Assembly: GCA_964017145.1 (NCBI GenBank)
Contig: CAXHKQ010000176.1
Span: 1-17,753 of the forward strand
Length of the DNA: 17,753 bases
Source: Agrocybe praecox
Lineage: Eukaryota > Basidiomycota > Agaricomycetes > Agaricales > Agrocybaceae
Reading direction: 5' to 3'
Shown here: positions 1 through 9,603 of the stretch, piece by piece
Numbering within the stretch: position 1 is the stretch's first letter
Layout of the letters: every line of letters begins with the position of its first letter
Position numbers and translations under genes: made by a program
The notes under the pieces: model-generated
What the model saw: only the letters and a program-made list of their open reading frames with translations
What the model was told of the DNA's origin: nothing
Databases searched by the model: none

Positions 1-1050
1 TCGATCTTCTTCTTCCTCCTCTTTGATGTCGTTCAAATTCGTATCATCGCGCTCGTAGAACGATGATGTCATCATGGCTTCATGCTCGGTTTGATCAACG
101 GTTCGGTCAACGTCGGTTACTACTGGTGAGTCTAATGTTGTTATGTGAGTCTCACGAAGTTCTGTAGGAAAGCTTGATATGCCGAAAGGATGACTGTAAT
201 CGTACACCTCACGGAACTGTTGATCCTGACTATCGACGGGAGGTAATTCATCAGCAAGCAATTTGCGAGTTTGTGATGTAGTGTGTTTATCTTCGTCCTC
301 GGATTCATGATCGGCTTCTGATGATTGTCTTGATAAGCGATCTTTTTGTGTAACGTCCTTTAGAGTAGTTTCGAAACCGTCACCCAAGTCTTCCAAGGCA
401 TATTCGACCTTTTCTGCTGGAGATTTACCACGTTTGTCTTTCAGATCGGTTGGCGAGGAACGTGCAGATGTTGTGTCGACTGATGCTATAAGATTGGGTT
501 CAATAGATGTTTCATGAGCGACAGCATGAAGCTGCACATCTTCCGGAGACTTGACCTCTGGAGTCTTATCAACAACTAATGATATTTTTGCTGATTCGAC
601 TGATGTCGCAGGACTGATGATTACTGCTGCTTTTTCAGTAGGCGGGCTAGATTTCTGTTCATCTTTGTCGCTTGTAACTTTAACATCTACAGCTTCGTTA
701 TCGTCTTCTTCCTTATCTTCTTGTACGTATTTTTCCTTACCACTATCAATCACAGCTATATCTGACAATGCAGGCTTTTCGGTCGTTTCAACACTGACTG
801 CGGGCTTTTTACCAACCACTGACTTTATAGTATCAATGCCACGTGCCGCAAACTTGGCCGCGAATAGTTTTACTTCTTCAACTTTGCTTGTTTTTTTCTC
901 ATCTTTGGCTTCTTCCGATGCTTCATAGGTCTCAATGTCAGCTTCTTCGTGAACTGGTAGATCGGCCACTTCGTCGGGTGTCTTAATTACATCACGCAAA
1001 TGTGATGATTGCTGGGCAGCTACGAAATGCATTTTTGTGGTAGAACTCGA
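1..1050 (-). CDS. futsch: futsch (MAP1 family), long exon continued in the -1 frame, runs off the window
   Basis: This is the direct continuation of the long futsch exon, read one base out of frame with the part above 1020. The frame has no stop from 1050 down to position 1 (about 350 codons); upstream it is closed only by a TGA at 1051-1053. The product starts near KMHFVAAQQ, followed by a segment reading LRDVIKTPDEVADLPVHEE. As I recall Drosophila Futsch, that stretch is nearly identical there and directly follows VLPMKM. The rest is acidic and Lys/Ser/Thr/Glu-rich, with SP and TP dipeptides (possible proline-directed phosphorylation sites) and no hydrophobic segment. This is the start of the long filamentous, repeat-rich middle of Futsch, which binds microtubules and supports axon and synaptic bouton growth. 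The C-terminus is outside the window. Confidence 0.9.
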
Positions 1051-3754
1051 TCAATTACAGGTGCACTCGGTTCAACGGGTTCCGTTTGTGCAATGGATGC
1101 TTGCGCATCGATAGTTTTGGCTTGCAATCTGGTACTGATCTCTTCGACCACCAAATCCTCTTTGATTTCGTCCAACGTGATGCGTTCGTCTTCTGGAAGG
1201 GTTGGAGCGGTTGTGGCACCTGATTCGACAGTCGCCGAAAAAGGTTGACTTTCTGGAAGCTGCTGTTGTTCTCCTTCTTTCTGATTGGCCTCCGGCACCG
1301 ACGGCTCAGCTTCATCCTTCGTCTCGCTAGTTTTTTTCGTGCTCAACTTGTCTTCAGGCGAAGGCGACGAGATTTCATCGGCTTTAACCACGACATCATC
1401 TGTTTTCGCTTTGGCGATTTCCTGTGCTGAATATATAATGTCTTCTACTTGCTGGCGTACGCTTGGTTTGTCAGCTACAGGTACATCGGCTTCGATAGAA
1501 TCAGGCTGAACATCATCATCGTCATCATCGTCGTCATCGTCGTCATCTTTATCGTCAGCACCACCCTCATCGCCAGCATCATCGGCTTCGTCATCATCGT
1601 GTTTGGCCGGCGCTTCGACATCGGCCTCCTCCTCTGTTGTTTCCAAACTGGCCTTGCGTTTCTTCTCAGATTCTTCTGAGTCGCGCTGATGTTTCTGGAT
1701 TTCTTCCTCCTTGGTCAAGCTGCTTTCCGGTTCGTTGATCGAGTCTTCTGTGTACGGTTCGACCTCTTCTTTCTCAATAATCAGGTACTCTTCATCATCT
1801 TCGGCCTCAGTTGTACTGTCCTGTTTCTGAATTTCACGATGATCGTCCATCAAGGTCTTTTGTTTGGATTTCTCTTCACGTTTGAAAACGGCTTCGATTT
1901 CGCGCACAGCCTCCTGCTCTTCGATTAGTTCGTCCAGCTCACGCTGCTTGTCCAACTCCAACCCGTCCACTGATCCAACACTCAGAATTTTCTTGCCAAT
2001 GTCATCCATGCCGCTCGGCGTCGAGACGAGACTCGAATCTGTTGTGCCACCGCGGTCCATTCGCGCCTTCCGGATGATGTGATCGCGATCCGACCGTGGT
2101 TTGGCCGACTTCACTGGACTGCCAGCCGCACGCCGTGCCGGTGACATCGCTTTCGCCGACCTATATGAAATTGGTTTGCGCTCAGGTTTCGGCTCCTTTG
2201 GCTTATCGGCGGGCGGTTTGGTTTGTACTTCACGCTTCGAAACTGTCTTGGTTGCACGTTGCTGCTTGGACTCCAGCACTTTGCGATTGTTGGCCTCCTT
2301 GGTGCTCTTTGCCGGAGTGCTACTTGGGCTGACTCGTGACGCTCGTCCGATGGGCTTTGGCTTGGCGGGCGCATCTTTGGTGGTCGCAGCCAGAGCCGCC
2401 GCTGCTGCTGCTCCATTCGTCAGTTTCTTCGGTGTCGACGTTGGACTGGCCTTACCAACCTCACGTTTCTGTTTGCGCTCAATCGATTTGGGTGGCCTGG
2501 TGTCGATTCGTGAACGAATCGCAGATTTAGCGTCAGCTTTCTTTACCTTCGACACCTTGGCATCGTCCTTCTTTGGCTCGTCACCATCCGTAGCATCGTC
2601 TTTCTTCTCGTCCAGCGACTCGGTCTTTGTGTCGATTTTCTCCGTCGATCCGCTCTTTGCCGGTTTGTCGTCGCCAGCCAGTTCCTTGGACTTCAATCGG
2701 CCGACAGCGCGTTTCTCGACCTTCTGCTGCTGCTGCTGTTCTTCGATCAGCTTCGCCTCTCGCACTCGATTGTCGGCCTGCTGACTCCGCAGCCGATTAT
2801 CCTGCTGCGTGTCACGCTCCTCCGAGGATCGCTCCTTTGACTCCGCCTTGACCGACTTCGGATACGCTGCATCGATTTGTTTCAGCGTCTTCTTCGCCGT
2901 CGGAACCGCCGCCGCAATGCTGGGCGCAATTTTCTTCGCATTGCAAATCGGATGTCGCATGAACTCCAGATGCTTAACCTTATCCAGTCCCTCCATGATC
3001 TTGAAATCGGGAGTACTGCCCGGAAACAGGATACGCGTGATACTCTCATCCGGATTGGCTGGCTGCCACACCAACAGAGCGCAAATCGATGCCAAATTCT
3101 GCAGCGGCATCTGGAACTGCTTGCCCTGGCTCGCCTCGAACAGACGCTGATCGTTCGTCTGCCACTTCTTCATGAACTCGCGCACCTCCGGAGCCTCGCG
3201 CGACGGACTGATCACGTACATGTCCAGCGTGCCATGGCCGACCTTGTGGTACAGGTTCATCGGCTCGATGTCCCGGTAGCACGTCTGCGGCTTCAGATTG
3301 ATCGACCGCAGGTTGTTCATCATCTGGTGGCCGCTGTCCATCAGGTCGACGGTCAGGCCGTCTCGGCCGCCGTTGGGCGGGCTGCCCGGCGGGCTGATCG
3401 GCTGCTTGCGTTCGGGTATGTTGCAGAAGAAATGTCCGATCTGCGGATACACGTAGGCATTTTTCTTGCGCTCAATCACGGAGCTGAGGCCCTGGATGTT
3501 GCTGTTGTTGACGCGCGTCATCAGCACAGCGTCCAGCCGGTCGAGATGGCGGGCAAAGTCCCAGAAGCAGGCCTTGCGGTTGAATCCGCCGTCCACGAGC
3601 ATGTTGAATCCGTTGATGCCGAACAGCGCGGCATCGCCCTGTCCGCCCGGGAAGACGTACAGCGTCGGGTGGCTGAAGCGAATGTTGCCGACGACTTCGG
3701 AGCTCTCCAGCAGATCGTTCAGAGTGGCCGGGACGACCATCGGGGCGAGGTAGT
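1020..3754 (-). CDS. futsch: futsch (MAP1 family), long exon, in-frame part up to the frame break
   Basis: Exon of the fly MAP1B-like microtubule-associated protein. The acceptor CAG is at 3757-3755; the exon starts at 3754 in phase 1, so G from the previous exon plus AC gives the Asp of DYLAPMV, a join that matches Drosophila Futsch as I recall it. First about 250 residues: the conserved MAP1 N-terminal domain, with TLYVFPGGQGDAALFGING, NMLVDGGFNRKACFWDF, LDAVLMTRVNNSN, YPQIGHFF, YHKVGHGTLDMYVISP and ITRILFPGSTPDFKI. After that it is charged and low in complexity: a Q5 run, an A6 run, a basic Ser/Pro part with SSTPAKSTKEANNRKVLE, then an acidic part with EEYLIIEKEEVE, EEEIQKHQRD, a run of 12 Asp, and ESGATTAPTLPEDERI. 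The open frame extends into the intron above the acceptor (to 3806), but those 17 residues are not exon. It ends at TAG 1022-1020, which is a frame break, not the true end. Confidence 0.95.
1510..1557 (-). repeat. Asp-run low-complexity tract inside futsch
   Basis: The minus strand encodes DDKD followed by 12 consecutive Asp, using a mixture of GAC and GAT. On the plus strand it appears as interrupted atc/gtc triplets. Such tracts vary in length between alleles. It lies in the acidic half of the exon and adds strong local negative charge. Confidence 0.8.
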
Positions 3755-3887
3755 CTGTTCGGAAAGCACGAAAAAATATTATAATAAACAAGATGTCATT
3801 ATCCAATTGTGCCTGAGGCCTTCCACATCAGTTAAATGTTTCGCTTTGAACTGGCTCTAATGAAATATTCAATCCGCTGCTACTCAC
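3755..3887 (-). other. futsch intron, 133 nt, phase 1
   Basis: The donor GTGAGT (revcomp of 3882-3887) follows exon end ...ATCG, and the acceptor ends AACAG (3759-3755). Removing 133 nt joins the G of the upstream exon to AC TAC, giving SAFI-D-YLAPM. The reading frame is kept only with this join, and the resulting FIDYLAPM is the expected MAP1 sequence. Confidence 0.93.
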
Positions 3888-4113
3888 CGATAAACGCTGA
3901 CACCTGCTCGCTGCCCGGCTCCAGAACGTCGACCGGATTGATGCGGATCTTGCTGCATCGGGCGAACGGCTTGTCGGGCAACGCCTGCCACAGGCCCGAC
4001 GAGGCATCGCAATGGATGTCCGTGGACACGGTGTCCGGATAGGCGCGCAGGACGCGCTGCACCTCGTGCTCCTGGAACGCCTCGGAGAAGTCCGAGACGG
4101 AGAACGTGCCGTC
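3888..4113 (-). CDS. futsch: futsch (MAP1 family), internal exon, 226 nt
   Basis: Internal exon, 75 codons plus one base. It begins DGTFSVSDFSEAFQEHEVQR and continues through VLRAYPDTVSTDIHCDAS, LWQALPDKPFARCSKIRINP and VDVLEPGSEQVSAFI. The acceptor CAG (4116-4114) is preceded by CCC, and the donor is GTGAGT (3887-3882). It enters in phase 0 from the 5264-5436 exon and leaves in phase 1. The sequence is the conserved MAP1 N-terminal segment, close to Drosophila Futsch as I recall it. The exon has high GC at third codon positions, unlike the flanking introns. Several open frames on both strands overlap it, but only this one continues into the neighbouring exons. Confidence 0.95.
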
Positions 4114-4260
4114 CTGGGGAAGCGAGTGAAATGTTCAAGTAAGTAAAGTATGTACGAAAATATTGGGCTGGTGCAAGAACGAAGATAAATAAAGCACGTT
4201 CGACGAGTCGGTCGATTTTCTTTTGTGCACACTCCCACCCACAAGCGGGAGTGCTGACAA

Positions 4261-4278
4261 GATGATGATGATGATGAT
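4261..4278. repeat. (GAT)6 microsatellite
   Basis: Six perfect GAT units in the futsch intron. A (GAC)5 tract follows at 4304-4318. Confidence 0.9.
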
Positions 4279-4303
4279 ACGTGTGACAAAAGACGGCAGC
4301 GTC

Positions 4304-4318
4304 GACGACGACGACGAC
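4304..4318. repeat. (GAC)5 microsatellite
   Basis: Five perfect GAC units in the futsch intron. Confidence 0.9.
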
Positions 4319-4490
4319 CCATCAATAATGTTGTCGGGCCGCGCATCTACGCGGCTCCATCGCAGTAATATTCCGCATGCGTGGGCGCAGTATTATGATA
4401 TGAAAACATGCGCGCTGCGATGCGATATGCGACACTCGTGCGCGTCTCGCACGAGCGCCTTCGCTTATCCGCCGCACTGGCAATATAAAA

Positions 4491-4507
4491 CGACGACGAC
4501 GACGACG
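4491..4507. repeat. (CGA)n microsatellite next to TATAAAA
   Basis: About 5.5 CGA units, immediately after TATAAAA at 4484-4490. Confidence 0.85.
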
Positions 4508-5184
4508 CCGACATTGTCTGCGCACTCGCCGGGCCCAGTCGTCGGCACTGACATGGAAAAGTCGCTTGGTACGCTCAACTGACAAGTGTAGGGAAATGTT
4601 CATCGGGTTGAATATTGGTTTAAATGGGCATTCTTATGGATAAAATGTTTAAGGCGTATGACCAAGATTCAATATACCGTGGCATCTACTAAGAACAGCA
4701 TGCGGTGTTAATTCTTTCGCTTTCAATTTCATTTTTAAAAACTTCGGTTCAAGCCGGAAAACATGGTAAAGAAACGATACTCTAACACACACTTTTTATG
4801 CTTAACGCGACCAGTCCAAGACTTTAATAAATTAAGACAGCCGATTTTTGAAATCTCACAGCCCGAAATAGAAGCACAATTTCAAATCGGATTTTTAGTG
4901 AAAGTGTGCTGACAATGTAAAATTATTTCGACCTCAACAAAGTGAATGTATTATTATGAAAAGATGTCAAATATGACCGCAGTGTTTCAACCCTTACGTT
5001 AGTTCAGCCTTACCAACATTTCCCTACACAAATGCACACACCGACTCGCACATTGTTGAGCCAGCAGAATGTTCGCTATACGCTGGTGCTGGTATCACCA
5101 TCGTCGTAAACAGCGCAGAGTCGTTATGAGAAATTGACGCCCTCATCCGAGGTGTTATTGCTCACTCTACCAGCGTCAGCGTCT

Positions 5185-5205
5185 GCGTCTGAGTGAGTCA
5201 GACGC
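5185..5205. other. Perfect 8-bp hairpin near a futsch splice donor
   Basis: GCGTCTGA (5185-5192) and TCAGACGC (5198-5205) are exact reverse complements around a 5-nt loop. In the futsch pre-mRNA this lies 58 nt inside the intron from the donor at 5263. The surrounding bases repeat GCGTC/GCGTCT several times. No function is shown. Confidence 0.6.
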
Positions 5206-5263
5206 TCTCACGCCTGTGTTTCGTGAACAACTACACCACTTGGTGCAAATTCGGCTCGGTTAC

Positions 5264-5436
5264 CTGCAGAATCCACGAACCGTTGCCGGAGAACGTGTAG
5301 CCGGCATGGATAATGTGCCGGTGGCGCGTGAAGCTGCTGAGCAGATTGCGCATGCACTGGATCAGCGTGTTGTACTGCGGATGGATGAGAATCTCGGTGA
5401 CCAGATTCTCGCTGGCGTACTGGATCAGGCGCTCAC
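5264..5436 (-). CDS. futsch: futsch (MAP1 family), upstream exon, 173 nt
   Basis: The most 5-prime futsch exon I can identify. It starts with GT of a split Gly codon (phase 1; the acceptor TTTTAG ends at 5437) and holds 57 full codons: ERLIQYASENLVTEILIHPQ, YNTLIQCMRNLLSSFTRHRH and IIHAGYTFSGNGSWILQ. It ends CTGCAG before donor GTAACC, in phase 0, and joins to DGTFSVSDF at 4113. This is one of the most conserved parts of the MAP1 N-terminus, nearly identical to Drosophila Futsch as I recall it. The open frame runs a few codons (MFFHSIL) above the acceptor, but the ATG there is intronic: family members continue N-terminally with another exon ending in the first base of a Gly codon. That exon was not found in the window. 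Confidence 0.95.
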
Positions 5437-6300
5437 CTAAAATGGAATGAAAAAACATGTTCGCAAAAAACTTGGTTGAGTTGAGTGAGTACGATACTTC
5501 TGGGAACAGAGCTTATTTTCTTATGATATGCACGATTCACGTATTGTGAATTGTATTGAGCATGGGATGCAAGTCTGAGAATACTTTTCAAACGTTGAAT
5601 ATGCGGATGAAGTTCTCAAGTTTACTATTGTACTTATCAAAATGGTATTCGCATTGTGGATCGTTCGACTTGAATTGAGCAGCTTCAAATCACAAAAACT
5701 TGATTTAGTTGTGGAAATATATACTTTATACCTGAGAACAGAGTTTATATTTTCTCCCCAACATAATATGCAAGATTTATTTATCACATTCAAATCGTCA
5801 TACGTAAATCGCTGGATTAGAGTATCGGAAAGAAGTCTGAGCATACTTTTCGAAAATATAGTATGCACGATTTATTTGTTACACAAGTATATTGTGCACA
5901 TGTAATGCACTGTATGAGAACACTTTTCGAACATTGAATATATACGAGTTATGCTAAATCTCAAGCTCACCAAGCCGCACCAAGGCGCATCATGCCACAT
6001 TCGCATTCATACTAAAATCCGTTCTACTGTATATAGCCCTCCTGTTGTTGTTGCCGACAAACGCTTCAAACCTCATTAATTCACAAGTATCGAAGCAAAC
6101 CTGAGAATAATTCCCGATCATAAAATATACAAAAGAATAACGTTTTATACTTTAGATCTCAGGCTTACTATGCTTCTTGTCGCATTCTTTCTCGAAAAAA
6201 GCAACATGGATTTAAAATTGAACAGCACTAAAGAATTTCCAATGCCGGCCACCAGCTAATTGACATCGAATAAAGTCACACACAGACATCACATCCCATT
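5437..6300. other. Non-coding, probably futsch intron, AT-rich with diverged local repeats
   Basis: This stretch begins at the acceptor of the 5264 exon and is therefore futsch intron. The small open frames on both strands have no recognisable protein character. It contains related repeat copies (separate entry) and another loose match near 6095-6175. Confidence 0.7.
5508..5960. repeat. Diverged direct repeats in a futsch intron
   Basis: A core reading TGAGAATACTTTTCAAACGT (5576-5595), continuing TGAATAT, recurs as TGAGAACACTTTTCGAACAT plus TGAATAT (5915-5941), and in part as TCTGAGCATACTTTTCGAAA (5836-5855). ATATGCACGATT (5527-5538), ATGCAAGATTTATTT (5768-5782) and ATGCACGATTTATTT (5863-5877) follow the same pattern. 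CAGAGCTTATTTTCTTA (5507-5523) and CAGAGTTTATATTTTCT (5740-5756) also pair. The copies are unequal in spacing and diverged, as in an old local duplication or fragments of one repeat family. Confidence 0.6.
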
Positions 6301-7600
6301 ATTGTATGCCGATACAACATCATTATTATCACTCTGTTGTGTGTTTGGCATATCATAATTTCGCTACAATCATATCGATCGCACGAGCGTGTGTACGCTT
6401 GTGCGAACCCATTTATTCATATACCGCTCCGACATCGGCGTGCCGGTTGCGCAGCCAGCGCATAATGGATTCGCCCCACGCGAATTGTCTGACGTGGATA
6501 TAATCGCTCTGTATCGTGCTGCGCGTGCTGCGCGGCCGGCTTCCTTGCATAAATGAAATTATGTCCACGTCTAACATTTCGACGCCGCAGGACATAAATT
6601 CTGTGCGCGCGCGCGTCGAGATCGTTTATCGAGCGCGAATATATTTTATAATCCGGTCGGTATAATTTCATTTTCGGGCACAATCTGCGTGGGTGCTGGA
6701 TGAACTGCGGATTATGGGGGGGTGCCTGGCCTGATGAATGGTGTGCATGCAACACGGGCACACTCTGATAAATGCATGCTCGTTTTGTGCTGTTTGTTGG
6801 TTGCGCTCTGTTGTATGTTTCCGAGTGCATGCTGTTTGCTGAGTGGAAATTATGTTTTTGTGTTTGTTCTATGCGAGTGTATGGGCCAGGCCGAGCGTTT
6901 CAATGATTTATGTATCCGGAATAATTGAAAATTGAGTTGTTTTGTTTGTGCTTTTGGTTAGAGGACTCTACCAGAATTATTATTGCTGCGAACAATGTGC
7001 GTCGTCAGAGTTGTGTAAGCAATGCAAATGCAATTAAACATGCGTGCAATTATTTACGGTATTGATGTAAGCTGAAATGAAATACTGTGAATGAAATCTT
7101 TATTAACACTTTCGGTTCATGTTTCGATGCCCAAACTTGCATCCCGAAAAATCCGTCCATCCACTCCATTACATTATATCTCGTGTACGTAGTTGGACTA
7201 ATGACTCTTCCAAACAGAACATCAAACCAACCGCACTCGAAATGTAGCAGCCACAAACATGTAGCCGAACGAACCACAAACGACCACAAAAAACACACAC
7301 ACGTAAAGTGGACAAATTGCATGCATCTATTTCCAAGTATCACATTCAACATCATTCAATCCACGCACACACAAACGCCAGCAAAATGTGTGTTGCTGAT
7401 GTATGCACATTATCCACACAGTTCAGTTTGTGACTTGTGTGTGTGTGTGTGTAAAGAGGTCAAAGTTCGAATCAACCGTAGCATGACGTCATAACCTTGC
7501 AGTGGACTTCTCTACGTCTATGTTGATACTACATTATACACATGTCTCTGTGTGCGATTGTATGTTTGTTTATGCTACACGAGAAGGGATGGAAATAACG
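6300..7600. other. Non-coding; no gene seen
   Basis: No convincing codon pattern on either strand. Contains GCGCGCGCG (about 6604-6615), an 8-bp inverted pair GACGTGGA (6491-6498) / TCCACGTC (6564-6571) around ATAAATGAAATTATG, and a TG microsatellite. The 6400-6700 part, with mixed GC-rich and ATAAAT/TATAATTT words, could be regulatory; this is inference only. Confidence 0.5.
7436..7452. repeat. (TG)8 microsatellite
   Basis: Uninterrupted TG dinucleotide run in non-coding sequence; many imperfect CA tracts lie just before it (7280-7430). Confidence 0.85.
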
Positions 7601-9480
7601 TACTTTATTTATATAACGGGTGGCCCGTCGCCGATCGCGTCAACATTGCGTCGCGTTGCCATTGGAATTGCGCCCTAGCTGGCTGGCTGGCACGCTCGAA
7701 TATCGATTGACGCCCAGCCAGCCAGCCCAGCGGATCCAGCAACATAGTCGCTAGAGATATCCTCACCGATATAATGCACACTTTGCGAGTTTTTGTGTCG
7801 TTGCGCGGCGCGTCCTAATGAGATACTCACACTCCGGTGCGTCGGATAAAACTCGTTGATGGATGGCAAACAATTACGCCAGTTCGCGGAAGACACCGCC
7901 ATCGACAGGAACACGCACAAGCACGTGGCGTTCAATCGACTCTACACACACAGACAAACTGCGGCGCACGCCCGAAAACAAATAGCGCGTAGTTTCATCG
8001 GAAATTTCAATTGCGTGATCACGGTTCAGTGATGTTCGATGTCGTCGTCGTCGTCGGAAATAACGGGCGTGCGCACGCGCCAATGATGCCATTGAGGTCG
8101 ACGCACATAAATTGTGTGTGTGCGAGCGACTCACTTTGAACGCGCCAAACTGCACGTTACATGCTCTGACAATGTTACATGTGTCACGAATCAATCGGAA
8201 GAACCTTTAGTGCATAGTACGTACATATGCAAGATTGTTTGCGTGTCGCTTGTCTCCAGAGAGTCTGGTGCAGACTTTTCATCTCGATTTATTGGAGCTC
8301 GTGACAGCTTTAGTATGTTCCGGATTCGACAGAATATCATTACGATGACATAAACCGCAAAACACGCCGCAGTAACGTTACGAAGGCCAAGTTTATGTCG
8401 GAGTATCGAACGAATGGCATTGATAATTTTCTATCGGGTTTCTGTCTTGTCATATGGCTTGCTTGTGCCTTCTGCCACCTCCTCCACCCTGCCGAATCGC
8501 AATCGCGAACGTGTCACATGTGTGTATCGCGCACCCACGCTCACGCTTGGGTGACATAATTGAAACCACTTTTCAATTGGATACACGCGCTGCGACCGCA
8601 ACAAAGTTTGCCTGCCTCGAACTAGAACGTGCAGCGGCGATACCGAATTCGCGCGGGTTGGTATGTCAAGTGTGATGAATTGACACTTTTATTAGAGGAG
8701 CTGTTGATATTTTATCGGTGTCTGGCTAATATACGCGTTACAAGTGTGTATGTCTGCCTCAGTAGTGTCGTGCCTATGGATTTATTGATTTATTGTTGAC
8801 GAACAACGAACACCACGAGCAACATGCTATACGAAACACTTCACATATCCCTTCTGGGGGGCGGTTACGACACGGTACGCAAAATGACCTTTGATGCCCG
8901 TGACAGATAGCCCGACATCTGTGCGCAAGCGAGCCTACAGAAAGTTTGCGCCCAGATTTGTAGTGGGTATTGTGCAGCACGTTTCGCTGACATTTTCAAG
9001 ATTGAATATGGAGAGGATGTATTCAACAGTCTCCACATACCGTCAAGTTTGTAACCTTTCAATGCACCCCAGACGAGAAGAAAAATCGATTTTCACTCGA
9101 TTGTCTTGCTTGCCAGAGTGCACCGCGAAAGTTCAGAATATAATATGAATGCACTAGAAAATTAAACACACAAGTATGAAGAGTCTAATTAAAAAGTTTT
9201 CGTCTTCCACCCAGCATCTAGCACTAGTTCAGCATCGCATGCAATATTCGCATTTGCGTTGATGCTATGAGCTGAAGCAATTTTCCCGCACACTGACAGA
9301 GACAATACGATTAAAATTGCGCACTTCGGTTCGTTCAGACCACCTGAGATCCAACGCTGGACTGGCTGGACTAGTTACAAGTTACGACATAATATACACA
9401 ATGCGGAATTGCGGTATTGCGGGAGAGGTGCGCATGGAAAATTGCCGAGGTGCGGCTGACACATTAAAGCAGCGCGGGGT
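7600..9480. other. Non-coding; no gene seen
   Basis: Several short open frames occur on both strands but none looks like protein. The best splice-like signal is GTGAGT on the minus strand (7827-7832), downstream of a short ATG frame at 7935; the peptide is unrecognised and I do not call it. Contains a GGCT-type inverted repeat at 7678-7726 and a GTC run at about 8040-8056. Confidence 0.5.
7678..7726. repeat. 13-bp perfect inverted repeat of GGCT units
   Basis: GCTGGCTGGCTGG (7678-7690) is the exact reverse complement of CCAGCCAGCCAGC (7714-7726), with a 23-nt spacer. It is built from GGCT tetranucleotides. The same tetranucleotide expands again at 10351-10376. Confidence 0.8.
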
Positions 9481-9590
9481 TACTGCGGTCCATTTAATTC
9501 ACTTACATAAAATATCGCCATTGCCGTTCGTGTCGTTCGTGTCGCGACACTGGAGCATCAACATTGATGACCCCCCTGAACCATTTTCCA

Positions 9591-9603
9591 GCGCGCGCGC
9601 GCG
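9591..9603. repeat. (GC)n tract
   Basis: Thirteen alternating G and C bases, a sequence type able to adopt Z-DNA. A similar tract lies near 6604-6615. Confidence 0.8.

Larger units (their letters stand above)
4114..5263 (-). other. futsch intron, 1150 nt, phase 0
   Basis: Donor GTAACC (5263-5258) follows exon end CTGCAG, and the acceptor is CCCCAG (4119-4114). It splits into two parts: a GC- and CG-rich block at about 4200-4570 with short GAT, GAC and CGA repeats, and a more AT-rich part at 4600-5030. A small perfect hairpin lies near the donor (5185-5205). The open frames in the GC-rich block (4223-4603) are made of repeats and do not resemble protein. Confidence 0.9.

Noticed and set aside
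551..928. 125-codon plus-strand open frame
   Set aside because: Antisense to the -1-frame continuation of futsch, which is strongly supported; composition is Ser/Thr/Leu-rich as expected of a shadow.
1023..1050. Programmed -1 ribosomal frameshifting
   Set aside because: The in-frame heptamer is A CAA AAA, not the usual X XXY YYZ slippery pattern, and no such event is known to me for futsch.
1020..1070. A tiny intron explaining the futsch frame change
   Set aside because: The possible GT-AG pairs leave only about 39-47 nt, shorter than typical insect introns, and the residues they would remove (VLPQK-MHF-AA-QQ) match the orthologue as I recall it.
2101..2784. 227-codon plus-strand open frame
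   Set aside because: Antisense shadow of the futsch long exon.
2877..3860. 327-codon plus-strand open frame
   Set aside because: It is antisense to the conserved futsch exons, arises from their biased third positions, and reads as a shadow (His/Arg/Val-rich without motifs).
7833..7935. Short minus-strand ATG frame ending before a GTGAGT donor, possibly a first exon
   Set aside because: Only about 34 codons, T before the donor, no recognised sequence and no partner exon with matching phase in the window. It does not resemble the missing futsch exon.
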